Of a DNA stretch of 64,000 nt, positions 11,141 through 22,119 are shown in pieces. Location: positions 141,710-205,709 of the forward strand of contig NW_004451011.1 in NCBI RefSeq assembly GCF_000321225.1, in the 5' to 3' direction. The notes below the pieces were generated by a model that was not told the origin of the DNA, did not search any database, and saw only the letters and a list, made by a program, of their open reading frames with translations. Made by a program: the position numbers and the translations under genes. The DNA comes from Odobenus rosmarus divergens (Eukaryota > Chordata > Mammalia > Carnivora > Odobenidae). How positions within the stretch are numbered: position 1 is the stretch's first letter; the number at the start of each line of letters is the position of its first letter.

Positions 11141-12655
11141 ACTGGACACTCATTAAAAATGTCAAGAAGACTTTAAAACTATTGCAATAAGGGAGAGAGA
11201 CTGAACTCAACTCTGCTGAAACGAAAGGCAGGAGAATGTTTAAATGCTGGATGAGCTAATGGAAAACTAATGGAGGACATTCACAGTAAGGTCGGTCCAT
11301 GTGATCAGAACATCTATGTCCGATAATTGTCACTTTTCAGAGTTAGGCTCCTGCCCTCCCACAGAGACTGGGATATGGAGACTATCTCCTTCTTTGATTA
11401 CATTTCATAATTCCTTAAGAAATACATTTCTGGGATGTAGAATATTTATAATACAATGGCAAGCTTTCTGAAGTAAATCTACTGAGAAAAGAAAAGTCAG
11501 GGGCCTATAATCAGGAAGAAACTTTTCTAAAGTTTAGTAAAGCTGAGGGGGATGTTAAGGCAGTCTTAGTCAACATCCACCAGCAGCTCCACTCCTGGTG
11601 ATGGAGGCATGGAAAGATGAGAGAGATAGAAAGAGGGAGAGAGAGAGGGACAGGCAAGTAGATATGTAATAGTATGTCTACTACAGGATGTATTTAGGAC
11701 CAGGGAGTTGGAGCCCCTGGGTAGGTCAAATAGGGTGGGTACACATTATACAGATGACACGTCAGTAATTCCTCACCATATCCCTTCAGCCTGATTTTTG
11801 CATCAGCTGTAGATTTTCACCCTGACAGCTTCCTACCCTACTACATGTCTATCAGCTTTTCCAAATTTAGGCTTTCTCCCAGACAGTGGGAGCTTGGTCC
11901 ACCCATACACATTGTACACTGACTCTTAAGGCTTCTGTCTGAAAGTGACTCATGTCTCTGCCAGTAGCATTCCACTGGCCAAACTAATTCACTCGGTCAT
12001 GCCCAGCTGCAATGAATGAAAGAAAAGTTCAATCCCACCATATATATGCACAAAAGGGAGAGAGCAGGCAATATTTAATGAGCTGCACTAACACCAGCAC
12101 GCTGTCAAAATGCCAAACTTAAAAGTGGTTTTGACTATTCATGAGAGACATAAAGATCCATGGCAAGGAATCATTGGTGATTTTACTGACGCATGAATTT
12201 GAATCATGCATGTTAATGAGGATGAAGACAGTTGGAGAAAGCACCAAAGCAAGTTTCTTCTCTAAGAATGAACCAACTTAACTGCCCAACATCCACATCA
12301 TATCCTATCACATTGCAACTTTGCTGTTCTCTGTTGTTGCAAATGCACTCACGCTTATAAAGTAAACTTAAGTTCCATAAGGGAAATTATCTGCTATAAA
12401 TTTGAGGACTATCAGAGTTCTTGGGACATTTAGTTTTGAACATCAGCGTCCATTCACTGATTCATCAATCGCATCTCTTTATCATGGCAAATGTTCATAT
12501 CAACTACTGTCTCAGTCACAGTGCCTCTCAATTCGTAAGACTCACAGGGACTAAAGATATATACTGACTGGAATTCAATGAGTCCTATATATCAGACACA
12601 GTCATACATCAAAGTGGTTTGGGAACTCTGGACTTCTTTACCCCAAGCTGTTAGT
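11140..12655. other. No gene recognised; simple GA-rich patch
   Basis: Unique-looking sequence. A short GAGA-rich patch lies at 11610-11655. The part 11930-12010 looks like an old repeat that I cannot name. No splice-flanked open frame was seen. Confidence 0.35.
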
Positions 12656-12659
12656 GTGA

Positions 12660-12785
12660 CAATAGGAAAGAGCAACAGATGTGTGGAGCAGAGACTCACT
12701 AGCTGAATAATCTTAGGCATGACATTGACCCATTCTCAGCCTCAGTGTCTTTATCAGAAAATGAGGCTATATTCCAACGGATCAT
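12660..12785 (+). mobile_element. MIR SINE fragment
   Basis: 'TCACTAGCTGAATAATCTTA' and 'CTCAGCCTCAGTGTCTTTAT' match the MIR core and its TCAGTTTCCTCATCTG-type segment. Confidence 0.7.
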
Positions 12786-12789
12786 TTCC

Positions 12790-13545
12790 CTCTTCCTTGC
12801 CTCATTTTGTTCCTTGTACTCCTCACTCCTATTAAAATTATGCTATGAGAAACTCAAATTAGGAAAGAGAAGAGTTTATTTGTCTCAATTCTGAAGAATC
12901 TAAACACCCAAGTGTCCTTCTGTAAAAGGAGATGAGGTCAAAAGGATCTACTTTTCACCTTTCAGCAGGGACCAGAATAGAGCACTCCATGCCCTAATTC
13001 CAGAAGGGAACCAGAACCCTGAGGAACAGCAAGGATAGACAGAGATCAAAGAAACTAGAAGCCTCTGAATGATCTCTTAATGTAGACTGAAAGGGGGTTC
13101 AATGAGGGAAGTAAAAACCTCTCGTACATCACCTCCTGTATTTTCATACCTGAATGCCAATCTGGACATTTCATGAACAACCAATGGTTACAATAATAAC
13201 TCTATGACCAAAGGCAGCTGAAATCAATAGGTTTTCAAATTATAAAATGTTATATACAGATTGAGGGATTAGATTTATGACCTCAAGGATTATAGTGTAT
13301 GTCAGAGTAGAATTCCTCAGAGAGCACCTGGGTAGGGACAGATTTGAAGTCCTTTAATTTTGCTGGATCGAGAACCATTACTTACAGTTTTTATACCCTG
13401 ACCCTCTTCCCATCTGCTTTATCGGGGACTCTCTAACTCAGTTTTGAGGAATGAGTTATTCCACACAAGCACAAAGGCATGCCAGTGAGAGAAAATGTTT
13501 CCAACTAAAATAATCCGTAGAGCTGGGAGAGTTCTTCTGGATCAC
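12790..13545. other. No recognised feature
   Basis: Unique-looking sequence without repeat or exon signals that I can support. Confidence 0.35.
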
Positions 13546-13546
13546 T

Positions 13547-13772
13547 TGGGGAAGTGTTGTCCAGTAGAACTTTCTGGGATGATGGGCATGATCTGTATTT
13601 ATGCTGTGCTATACAGTAAAGCAGCCAATAGCCACAGATAGCTATTGAGCACTTGAAATGCGGTTAGTGTGACTGGGAAATCTACCTTTCAATTTTATAT
13701 AATCTTAATTTAAATTTGAATTTAAATAGTCACATGAGGCTAGTGGCTACTGTAGTGAATAGCACAGATTAA
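13547..13772 (+). mobile_element. MER20 (hAT-Charlie DNA transposon)
   Basis: 'TGTCCAGTAGAACTTTCTGG' at the left, 'TATTGAGCACTTGAAATGCG' in the middle and 'GGCTAGTGGCTACTGTAGTG' near the end follow the MER20 consensus over nearly its full ~220-base length. Non-autonomous and long inactive. Confidence 0.85.
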
Positions 13773-13774
13773 AG

Positions 13775-14760
13775 AGAAGGTTCTGGACCCACAGACCTCC
13801 TAGTGTCCAAGAATAGCCTTCAAAAGACACACAAATTGACCTAAGCTGTATATGAATTATCGAGTATGCAAAACAATACTATTTATCTTCCAATAACACA
13901 TAGTTACTCAAGATTAAGTATTAAAGAAATTAGGGTGGGTATCTACAGGGGTGGGGATAAGAGGTGAAGGTGAAAGTAAAATAACATAACATAACATAAA
14001 ATAATAAAAATAAAAGCATGGATCTGCACAGACTAAAAAACGATAATGGACCAAGAACTGAAAAGTATAATAACTCTTTGTGCCCAAGATACAAAAAAGA
14101 AAGAAAAAATTGTCAGTACAGGTATTTTTCAAGGTCAGACTTAGCTTTCATCAAATTCTCAAAGAGGTGTAAGATTCCACCAAAACGTCAAGAATCCCTG
14201 AGCTAGGGGTGAAAAACCTCAGAACAGAGGATGGAAATAGAATGTGGGTTGGTGAAATAACATAATAGACAATTTTTATCTGACACAGTTGAGATTGGCA
14301 GCTGACTAGTTAACCAAGAAAGTGAGAAATTTTATCTTAAAGTGAGAAGACATAAAAAAAAATAGTGCTCATACATTTACAATCTTTTATTTCAATTTAT
14401 AATAAATGAAAATACATGTATTTGCCTTTACCAGTCTTCTGGTGAGGAGCCAAGGACTCTTCTTTGTGAATGAGTGCACTGACTAGATTTCTACACTCTA
14501 TTTCTTCCATAAATCAAAACCATAAAGCGTTTTCTGGTTTCCAGTGAGTTTCTCTAAGTGGAGCAAGAACATAAACACACTTCTGAAGCAATCTAACTGT
14601 GGAATCCTTCTAGACTTTCACAATTTTGCCAAAATGTTAGCGCTATCTAACCCACATGTAATTCAAAACCAATTATTTTCACTGTAACTTAATGACTCTT
14701 TCCAAAGCAAAAAACTGGATTTCATAAAAATATCCTCTCCCTCTTCTCTCAAATGTCAAC
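13775..14760. other. No gene recognised; small ATAAC repeat
   Basis: A short ATAAC tandem run lies at 13980-14000. A 62-codon open frame (14018-14206) has no splice context. The rest is AT-rich and unrecognised. Confidence 0.35.
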
Positions 14761-14762
14761 AG

Positions 14763-15230
14763 ATGCGGTAGGCAAAATAATTGCCACCCAAAGATGTCCA
14801 TGCTCTAATCCTCAGACTCTGAATATCTTACTTTGCAGGACAAAAGGGACTTTGGAAATGTGATTAAATTAGTGATCTTGAAATGGGAAGATTATGCTGG
14901 ATTATTTGGTGAGCCCAATATAAGCATAAAGGTCCTTGTGAAAGAGAGAGATGGAGAGCCAGACAGAAATTTGAAAATACTATACTACTGACTGAAGATG
15001 GAGAAAGGAGCCAGCCACAAGTCAAGGAATGTAGGTGGCATCTAGAAGCTAGATGAAAAGAAAGGGAACAGATTCTCCCTTAGAGCCTCGGGAAGAAATG
15101 CAGCATCTTGACTCTAGTCCAGTGAAACCCATTTCAGACTGACCCCCAGTAAGATAATAAATTTGTATTGTTTTAAGCCACCAGGTTTGTCCTTATTTAT
15201 TAAAGCAGCAGTAGGAGACCAATACAGTTT
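14763..15230 (+). mobile_element. MLT1A/B-like MaLR solo LTR
   Basis: Close match to the MLT1A/B LTR along its length: 'CCAAAGATGTCCATGCTCTA', 'GGGACTTTGGAAATGTGATT', 'GGAATGTAGGTGGCATCTAG', 'GTAAGATAATAAATTTGTAT' and the end 'CAGCAGTAGGAGACCAATAC'. No internal retroviral sequence is attached. Confidence 0.9.
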
Positions 15231-15464
15231 ACATAACAGTTAAATGATTATAAATGAGCATAAACTGATTTAGGATGCAAACAACCCTTGCAAAATGTAA
15301 TTCAATGAGTGAGACCAGGAGTGTACAAACATGAGTGAGGTACACCAGCAATGATTATTCAAGATGATGTGGGCATCAATTAGCATGTTCTATGGGAAAA
15401 TGGTGATCATTCAGCAATCCAGCCAACCAAGCTCTTAATCCTCAGAGAGAGTATCTATTTTACT

Positions 15465-15680
15465 GGCTCTTTTTGAAGTGGTCATTATATGTCAGGCAGT
15501 GTGCTAATCACTTTACAACAATTCCAAAAATATACTAATTTCAATTATTTTTCACCAATGAGGAAGCTTAAATTCAGACTTTAAACGACTTGCCTCAGAC
15601 TTCATAGCTAGTAAATGGCAGACTTACTAGCCAACTCTTGCTCTGTGATCCATCTGATTCAAAAGTGTAGGCTCTTAAGG
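15465..15680 (-). mobile_element. MIR SINE
   Basis: Reverse-complement MIR: 'GTCAGGCAGTGTGCTAATCA', 'AATGAGGAAGCTTAAATTCA' and 'TCATAGCTAGTAAATGGCAG' in the expected order. Confidence 0.8.
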
Positions 15681-15900
15681 CCCCTTCCAAACCTGAGTTT
15701 CTAGAATTCCCAGATGCTAATTCAAACACCTCATTTAATAGATGAAAAAATTGTAATTAGTCTAACCAATTCTAGCTCTATCACCATAGTAGTTAAGATC
15801 ACAGTGAGAAACAGAATAACCAAACACAATAATTTGAAAAGAGGTGTATAAAGGACTTTTCACAAAACATGTTTTACACATACTCAGAAACATCAAGTGA

Positions 15901-16080
15901 GGGGCACCTGGGTGGCTGAGTCAGTTAAGCGTTGGACTCCTGGTTTTGGCTCAGGTCACGATCTCAGGGTTGTGGCATCAAGCCCGGTGTTGGGCTGTGC
16001 ACTCAGCACGGAGTCTGCCTGAGATTCCCTCTCCCTCTGCCCCTTCCACGCCCCCACCCCCCCACCCCCCCTCTCTCAAG
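15901..16080 (+). mobile_element. SINEC copy, older type
   Basis: GGGGCACCTGGGTGGCTGAG head, 'GACTCCTGGTTTTGGCTCAG', 'GATCTCAGGGTTGTGGCATC' and a CCCACCC-rich 3' part. The tail has become AAGGAAGG-type repeats. Confidence 0.85.
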
Positions 16081-16294
16081 AAAGGAAGGAAGGAAGAGTT
16101 TACTCCATCTCAAGGAAGAGGGCAAATAAGATCACATGACAAGAACTTGACATGGTATAAGTAATATAGTTTGTAATCAGGAAATATACATCAAGAGCTA
16201 TATAGACATTTTCTTCAGTGTATCTAGCATTACACAGCATTACTATGAAATTTCATTTGAGGTTTGATAAATATGTGGCCACACAAGGACTACA

Positions 16295-16440
16295 GTTCAG
16301 CCACTTACTCCCTGTGTCACTTAACCCACAGTGAGCCTTTGATTTCTCATCTGTAAATCGTCTCCTACCGTCTTCACAGGGTTGCCTCAAAAATTAAATG
16401 AGATAACGGATATGGAAGTGCTTAGTAAATAAACCAAAAC
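16295..16440 (+). mobile_element. MIR SINE
   Basis: 'CACTTACTCCCTGTGTCACT', 'TGATTTCTCATCTGTAAATC' and 'AAATTAAATGAGATAACGGA' in the order of the MIR consensus. Confidence 0.8.
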
Positions 16441-16444
16441 GTCC

Positions 16445-16860
16445 CCTACAGATAAGAGAGATAAAGATCAGCATAACCAACTATGTCATGAAATGAAAGC
16501 AGTCTACTAAGGGCTCCCTCTGAAGTGAGTAGAATTTTAGCTCATCAGAAAAATGCTGGATTTTGTTTAAAACCTTGCTGATGTTACAGGCTTGTCACCC
16601 AGGACCTCTCATCACCGCCTCTGATGTCTGGGAAATGCAAATTAAGTATCATTTTAAAATAAAACAAGATGACAAATTAAAGTCCAGACAGGTTCCTCTG
16701 CAATTACAACCTAACACTGAAACTGGTTCTTGTTAAAATGGTTTCATTAAATCCAACTGTTCAATTCCCTTTTGTGATGTATGATATTTAACTGTTGCTA
16801 TATAGTCAGGCCACACATGCATTATAAAATTAATATGCCAAAATCATAGGCACTTTGACC
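16445..16860. other. Unique sequence, no recognised feature
   Basis: No known repeat and no splice-flanked open frame seen. Confidence 0.35.
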
Positions 16861-16862
16861 TT

Positions 16863-16925
16863 TCTTTTTTTTTTTTTAAGTTTTATTCAAGTTCTTTCAG
16901 GTATAAACAATACAGTGATGACTGG
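16863..16925 (-). mobile_element. L1 3'-end scrap, antisense
   Basis: A T-run followed by 'TTAAGTTTTATTCAAGTTCT' and 'TTTCAGGTATAAACAATACA' resembles the antisense start of a carnivore L1 3'UTR with an internal deletion. Confidence 0.4.
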
Positions 16926-17154
16926 GGCTGCCCAGACCTCTTTTTTGAAGAAAGTGTTTTTGTTTGAATGTATCAACTGATGAGTCAGAATAGATGCCAA
17001 GTGAATTGTGAAAAGGATTATCTTAATTTTATATTCTCATACTCCTGAGCAAAGTATTTGTTAAATAAGCACAGAAAGGAGAGTGTGGAAGGTGGATGAG
17101 CAACTGATGCAAAGAGGCAATTCACAAAATATATGTAAATGTTCAATAATAATA

Positions 17155-17278
17155 TAAAAAAAATTTCAACTATAAGCTCCATGAGAACGTGGGCTTTGGT
17201 GAACTGTTCTATCTCCACAGCCTCCCACAGAGGTTGGAATATAGTAGATACTCAATATTTATTGACAGGATAAATGAA
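17155..17278 (+). mobile_element. L2 LINE 3' end
   Basis: 'CTATAAGCTCCATGAGAACG', then 'TAGTAGATACTCAATATTTA' and 'AGGATAAATGAA' match the L2 3' terminus. Confidence 0.75.
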
Positions 17279-17554
17279 CTTTCCTGGTATTCAAATAAGT
17301 ACAAAATAAAACTGTAAATTGTCATTATTTATCTAACAGATAACCAAAATTTATTTTGTGTTTCATGATGAAACCCAATGTTGACAGACCACAGAAAGAG
17401 AAAATTTCAGTATGATTCTATTTGGGAGGTGGAGAAAGAGAAAAGAGAATGAATGAGGGAGAAAGAAGGAAAAAAGGCAGAGATTGAGGGTCTTTAAATT
17501 CATCTATTCCAGCTGCCTCATTTTGCAAATGACAATGTCACTCATGCATTTGTT

Positions 17555-17765
17555 CAAGATTGGACCCAACTCCTGCCCTCAAGAAGTTTACAGTCAAATG
17601 GAGGAGATAGACACTGAACAAAGTTATTGCAAAGAGAAACGCAAAGTGCTATGGAGGAGTGTAATGGGACACCCAGCCTAGTGTGCAGAGTGAGGAGAGT
17701 TTCCTGTAAGTGACACTTCAGCAAAGACTTAAAAGAAAGATGGAAGTAAGTAGAGAAAGGAGACC
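17555..17765 (-). mobile_element. L2 LINE fragment
   Basis: 'TCCTGCCCTCAAGAAGTTTA', 'GACACTGAACAAAG' and the 'AGTTTCCTGTAAGTGACACT' segment match the reverse complement of the L2 3' region. The nearby 65-codon open frame (17484-17681) is a shadow of it. Confidence 0.65.
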
Positions 17766-18989
17766 AAAGACTTTGGACTTTAAAAAGTCAGTTGTGGTAC
17801 AACTAAAACTCCTAGACATTACATTTGAAACAAAACAAGATAACTAAGGAAAGTGAAGCCAAGAAGGCAGCCCATCTAAGGAACTTGAGATCCAAAGAAC
17901 AAAACTGCAATGAGCTTGCTGGATTTTCGTTTTGCTTCACATATGTGAGACTGAGTGCTGGAGAAACCAGCAACCTAGAACTAATGCCTCTTTTCTGAGA
18001 AAAATACAACATCCTGCTCTCTCTAGGCAAAGGACCAGGAAAGGGGCCACCCAGCGAGATAGAAAACATTTAAAAGACAGTCACTGTACTCCATGCCATA
18101 AAAACTACTACAGCTGCTACCCCAACCCATGCCAGCAAAGACCAACTGAGGAGCCCAGACTTCCACTCTCACTTGACTTTAACAGAGGTTCCCAATTCCC
18201 CTGCCAGGGTGATGTGAGAGAAGACTGAGTAGGGAGCTAGGACTTTCATCCCCACCAAGTGGTAATGAATACCCCCCATCCCCTCAGTGGAGACTATGTG
18301 AGGGGCCTGAACTTCTACCTCTACCTGTCAGGAAGGAGTTCCTCCCCTACCTCTCTGCAGAGGTGGTATCAGGAGAGACCCAGTGGAGAGTTAGGGTATT
18401 CATCAATACCACAGTATCAGTGGAGACCAGGTGAGGAGCAGTCATGAGCTACTCTTACCCTTCCTAGCCAGGAAGATATCAGGGGGGATTAGTAGAGCCA
18501 GAATCCCCAAACCCACCACAGTGTAACAGGGAAAGTCTCCCCTCCCTCAGATGTCTATGGAGACTAGGCAGGGAACTTTTACCCCATGTGTCAGTTAATA
18601 AGGCAGTACCCACCCTTTCCCCTGCTGGAGTGGTATCACAATAAGCCAGCTAAATAGACTGTCTAAACCAGATCCAGCATTTCATAACATAATACCCCAA
18701 ATGCCCAGAATTCAATAAAAAATCATTCATCATATCACAAACCAGAAAGATCTCCAAACAAAAACAAAAGATAATCAGAAGATGCCAACACCAAGATGAA
18801 AGAGACATTAGAATTATCTGGCAAATATTTTTAAGTAATCATAAAAGTGCTTCAGTGAACAACTACAAACATGTATGACACAAATAACAAAAAGTCTATG
18901 AAAAGACTAGAAATAAGAACCAATTAGAAATTTTAGAACTGTAAAACAGAATAATCAAAGTAAAAAGCTTCATGGATTAAGTCAAAAGG

Positions 18990-19032
18990 AGAATGGAGGA
19001 GACAGAAGAAGAAAGAAGAAAGAAGAAGAAGA
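18990..19032. repeat. GAA-type microsatellite
   Basis: Short AGAAGAAAGAAGAAAGAAGA run within the L1M. Confidence 0.8.
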
Positions 19033-19693
19033 ACTTGTAAACTGAAAGACACAGTAATAGAAATTACTCTATCTGAACAACAGAGAAAAAATAAAGTGAA
19101 GAAACAAAAATAAACAGAGCTTCAGGGACCTAGGTGGCAATAACAAAACATCTAACATTCATGTCATCATAGTTCCAGAGGAGAGGAGAAAGAGACTGGG
19201 AAGTACTAAAAAGAGTACTTGAAGAAATGACTGAAAACTTTACAAATTTGGCAAAAGACATAAATCGACAGGTTGAAGAAATTGAGCAAACACCAAACAG
19301 GCCAACCCAAAGAAATCCACATTAAAACACAATGCAGCCAAACTTTAGAAAATTAAAGGCAAAAAGAAAAAAATTCTTGAAAACAGTAGGAGGGACATGA
19401 CAACCTACCTGTAGGGGAAAAATAGTGGTATTCTCCAATCAAAAGCCATGGAGGCCACAGGAAGTGGTACAAACATTTTTCAAGTGCTAGAAGAAAAGAA
19501 CTGTCAACCCTGAATCCTATCTATCTGATGAAAATATCCTTAAGGAATTAAGTAAGTGGAAATCAAGACATTTTCAGATGATGAAAACCTGAAAAACTTC
19601 GTTTCTGGCAATTCTATCCTAAAAGAATGGCTAAAGTAGTTCTCTAAACAGAAAAACAATGATAAAAGAAGAAAATTCAGGATATCAGGAAGG

Positions 19694-19920
19694 AAAAAAG
19701 AACACAGTAGGGGCGCCTGGGTGGCTCAGTTGGTTAAGCGACTGCCTTCGGCTCAGGTCATGATCCTGGAGTCCCAGGATCGAGTCCCACATCAGGCTTC
19801 CTGCTCAGCAGGGAGTCTGCTTCTCCCTCTGACCCTCTTCCTCTCGTGCTTTCTATCTCTCATTCTCTCTCTCTCTCAAATAAATAAATAAATAAATAAT
19901 CTTTAAAAAAGGACACAGTA
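19694..19920 (+). mobile_element. SINEC copy in L1M with target-site duplication
   Basis: Body from 19710 (GGGGCGCCTGGGTGGCTCAG). Near-perfect 16-base duplication: AAAAAAGAACACAGTA at 19694-19709 and the same with one change (G for A) at 19905-19920. Its 'GTCATGATCCTGGAGTCCC' body resembles the copy at 33.05 kb. Confidence 0.92.
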
Positions 19921-20159
19921 AATAAAATATGGGTAAATGCAGTAAATTTTCCTCCTCCTATTGAGTCTTTTAAATTATATTTGATGGTTAAGCAAAAAAC
20001 TGTAACACTGTCTGATATGGTTCTCACCCCATGTAGAAGAAATATTTCAGGCAATTAATTATAAAGATGAAGAGGCTGGAATGTAAAGGGAGGTAAGGTT
20101 TCTACACTTCACTCAAACTGGTAAAATGATTACACCAGTAGACTATGATAAGATATATA

Positions 20160-20205
20160 TAAATACACACACACACACATACACACGGAAGGAAAAAAAA
20201 AAACA
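20160..20205. repeat. CA microsatellite with A-run
   Basis: Short ACACACAC run, then GGAAGGAAAAAAAAAAAC. Confidence 0.8.
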
Positions 20206-21206
20206 GAACAAAGGAAGAAAAAAACAGAACAAACAGAAATCAAAAAAATAAAATGGAAGACTTAAGCCCTAACATATCAATAATTACATTAAATGTAAAT
20301 GGTCTAAATCACTAATTAAAAGTCAGAGATTGGCATAGTGCTTTAAAAAACATGACCAAACTGTATGCAAGAAACTCACTTCAAATGTAACCATACAGGC
20401 AAATTAAAAGAAAAATAATTGAAAAATATATATCATACTAAATATTAATAAAAAGAAATATAGGAATTCCTATTAAAGGCACACCAGCTAAAGGAGACTT
20501 TAAAATTACCAGTGATGGAGAGTGATATATATATAAAATGATAAAAGGGTTAAGCTAAAATGAAGATATCTCAAACCTAAATTTGTACATACTAAACAAA
20601 AGAGCTACAAAATATGTGAAGCAAAAATCAATAGAAATAAAAGGAGATGTAGACAAATCTACAATTGTAGATGGAAACCTCAACATCTTTCTCTCAACAA
20701 TTTATAACACAAGACAGAATATATGTATACAGAAGAATTTGACACTACCATCAACAGGATCCAACCAACATTTGTAGAATGCTACACCCAAGAGCAGAAT
20801 ATCCATTCTTTTTCAAGTGCCCATGAAACATATACCAAGATAGATTATACATCCTGGGCCAGAAAACAAGACTCACCATATTTAAAGAAATGAAATTATA
20901 CAGGTGTGTTCTCCAACCAGAATGGAATCTAACTGAAATCAATAGCAGAAAGCTGGAAAATCTCCAAACAATTGGAAACTAAACAACACATTCCTAAATA
21001 ATCCATGGGTAAAAGATAAAGTCCCAAGGGATATTTTAAAAATACATTGAATGGAATAAAAATGAAAATACACCATATCAAATTTTATGGAACACAGTTA
21101 AAGCAGTGCTAGGAGGGAAATTTATAGCACTAAATATATACATTAGAAAAGTGAAAAAGTCTAAAACAATAATCTAAACCCCCACCTGAAGACCTAGAAA
21201 AAGAAC

Positions 21207-21447
21207 AAAAAAATTAATCTAGGGTGCCTGGGTGGCTCAGTCGTTAAGCGTCTGCCTTCAGCTCAGGTCATGGTCCCGATGCTGATCCTCAGGTCAGGGT
21301 CCCAGGATCCTGAGATCGAGTGCCCCATCGGGCTCCTTGTTCAGCGGGAAGCCTGCTTCTCCCTCTCCCACTCCCCCTGCTTGTGTTCCCTCTCTTGCTG
21401 TGTCTCTCTGTCAAATAAATAAATAAAATCTCTTAAAAAAATTAATC
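21207..21447 (+). mobile_element. SINEC copy in L1M ORF2, with an internal insertion
   Basis: Body from 21221. A 13-base duplication, AAAAAAATTAATC, lies at 21207-21219 and 21435-21447. Around 21275-21300 it carries extra sequence ('GATGCTGATCCTCAGGTCAG') between 'GTCATGGTCCC' and 'AGGGTCCCAGGATCC', which looks like a partial internal repeat of the SINE's own middle part. Confidence 0.9.
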
Positions 21448-21924
21448 CAAATCAAGCAGAAGACAGAAATAAAAAGCAGAAATCCATAAAACACACCAGT
21501 AAAGCAATAGAGAAAAATCAATGAATTGGAAAGCTGGTTCTTTGAAAAGATCAATAAAACTGACAAACATCTAGAAACTGACAAAGAAAAAAGAGAAGAC
21601 ACAAATTCCTAGTATCAGGAATAAAACAGAACCTATCATTAAAGACCAAGCAGACATCAAAAGGTTAATATGAAAATACTATGAACAATCCTACACACGT
21701 AAATTTGACAATTTAGATAAAACAGACGAATTCCTCAAAAACACAAACTACCACAACTCACCCAAAATGAAATGGGACATTTGACTGCCCCCCAACTATT
21801 AAAGAAATACCACAATTTGTGATTTAAAATCTCCCTCGAACAGAAACCTTAAGCTCTAGATGGTTTCACTGGAGAATTCTACCAAACATTTAAAGAACAC
21901 CAACTCAACACAATCTCTTCCAGA

Positions 21925-22115
21925 GACTGTGGAGTGTTTACTATGTGCCAGGCACCGTTCCAACAGTTTTTTCATGTCTTGAGCTCATTTAATCCTTTCA
22001 ACAACCCTAAAAAAGAGGCCCTATTATTACTCCCTCCCATATGAACAAAAAACAAAGCCCTGAGCATTTAGGTACACACCTAGGGTATGACATAACCAGG
22101 ACTCCAATTTACATT
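21925..22115 (-). mobile_element. MIR SINE
   Basis: 'TTTACTATGTGCCAGGCACC', 'CTCATTTAATCCTTTCAACA' and 'CTATTATTACTCCC' in the reverse-complement MIR order. Confidence 0.85.
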
Positions 22116-22119
22116 TCTG

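Larger units (their letters stand above)
17780..21922 (+). mobile_element. Long old L1M copy: 5'UTR, ORF1-like region and ORF2 start
   Basis: About 4 kb of one plus-strand LINE. 17780-18660 is a 5'UTR with imperfect ~60-70-base units carrying 'GGAGACC..GTGAGGAGC' and 'ACTTCYACCTCYACC'-like motifs. 18700-19690 is ORF1-like A-rich sequence ('ATGACTGAAAACTTTACAAA' ~19225). 'TAAATGGTCTAAATCACTAA' (~20295) and 'CAAGAAACTCACTTCAAATG' (~20370) mark the ORF2 endonuclease start. 'GGTTCTTTGAAAAGATCAAT' (~21536) marks the later part of that segment. It stops at a MIR near 21925. Two SINEs interrupt it. No frame is intact. Confidence 0.75.
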
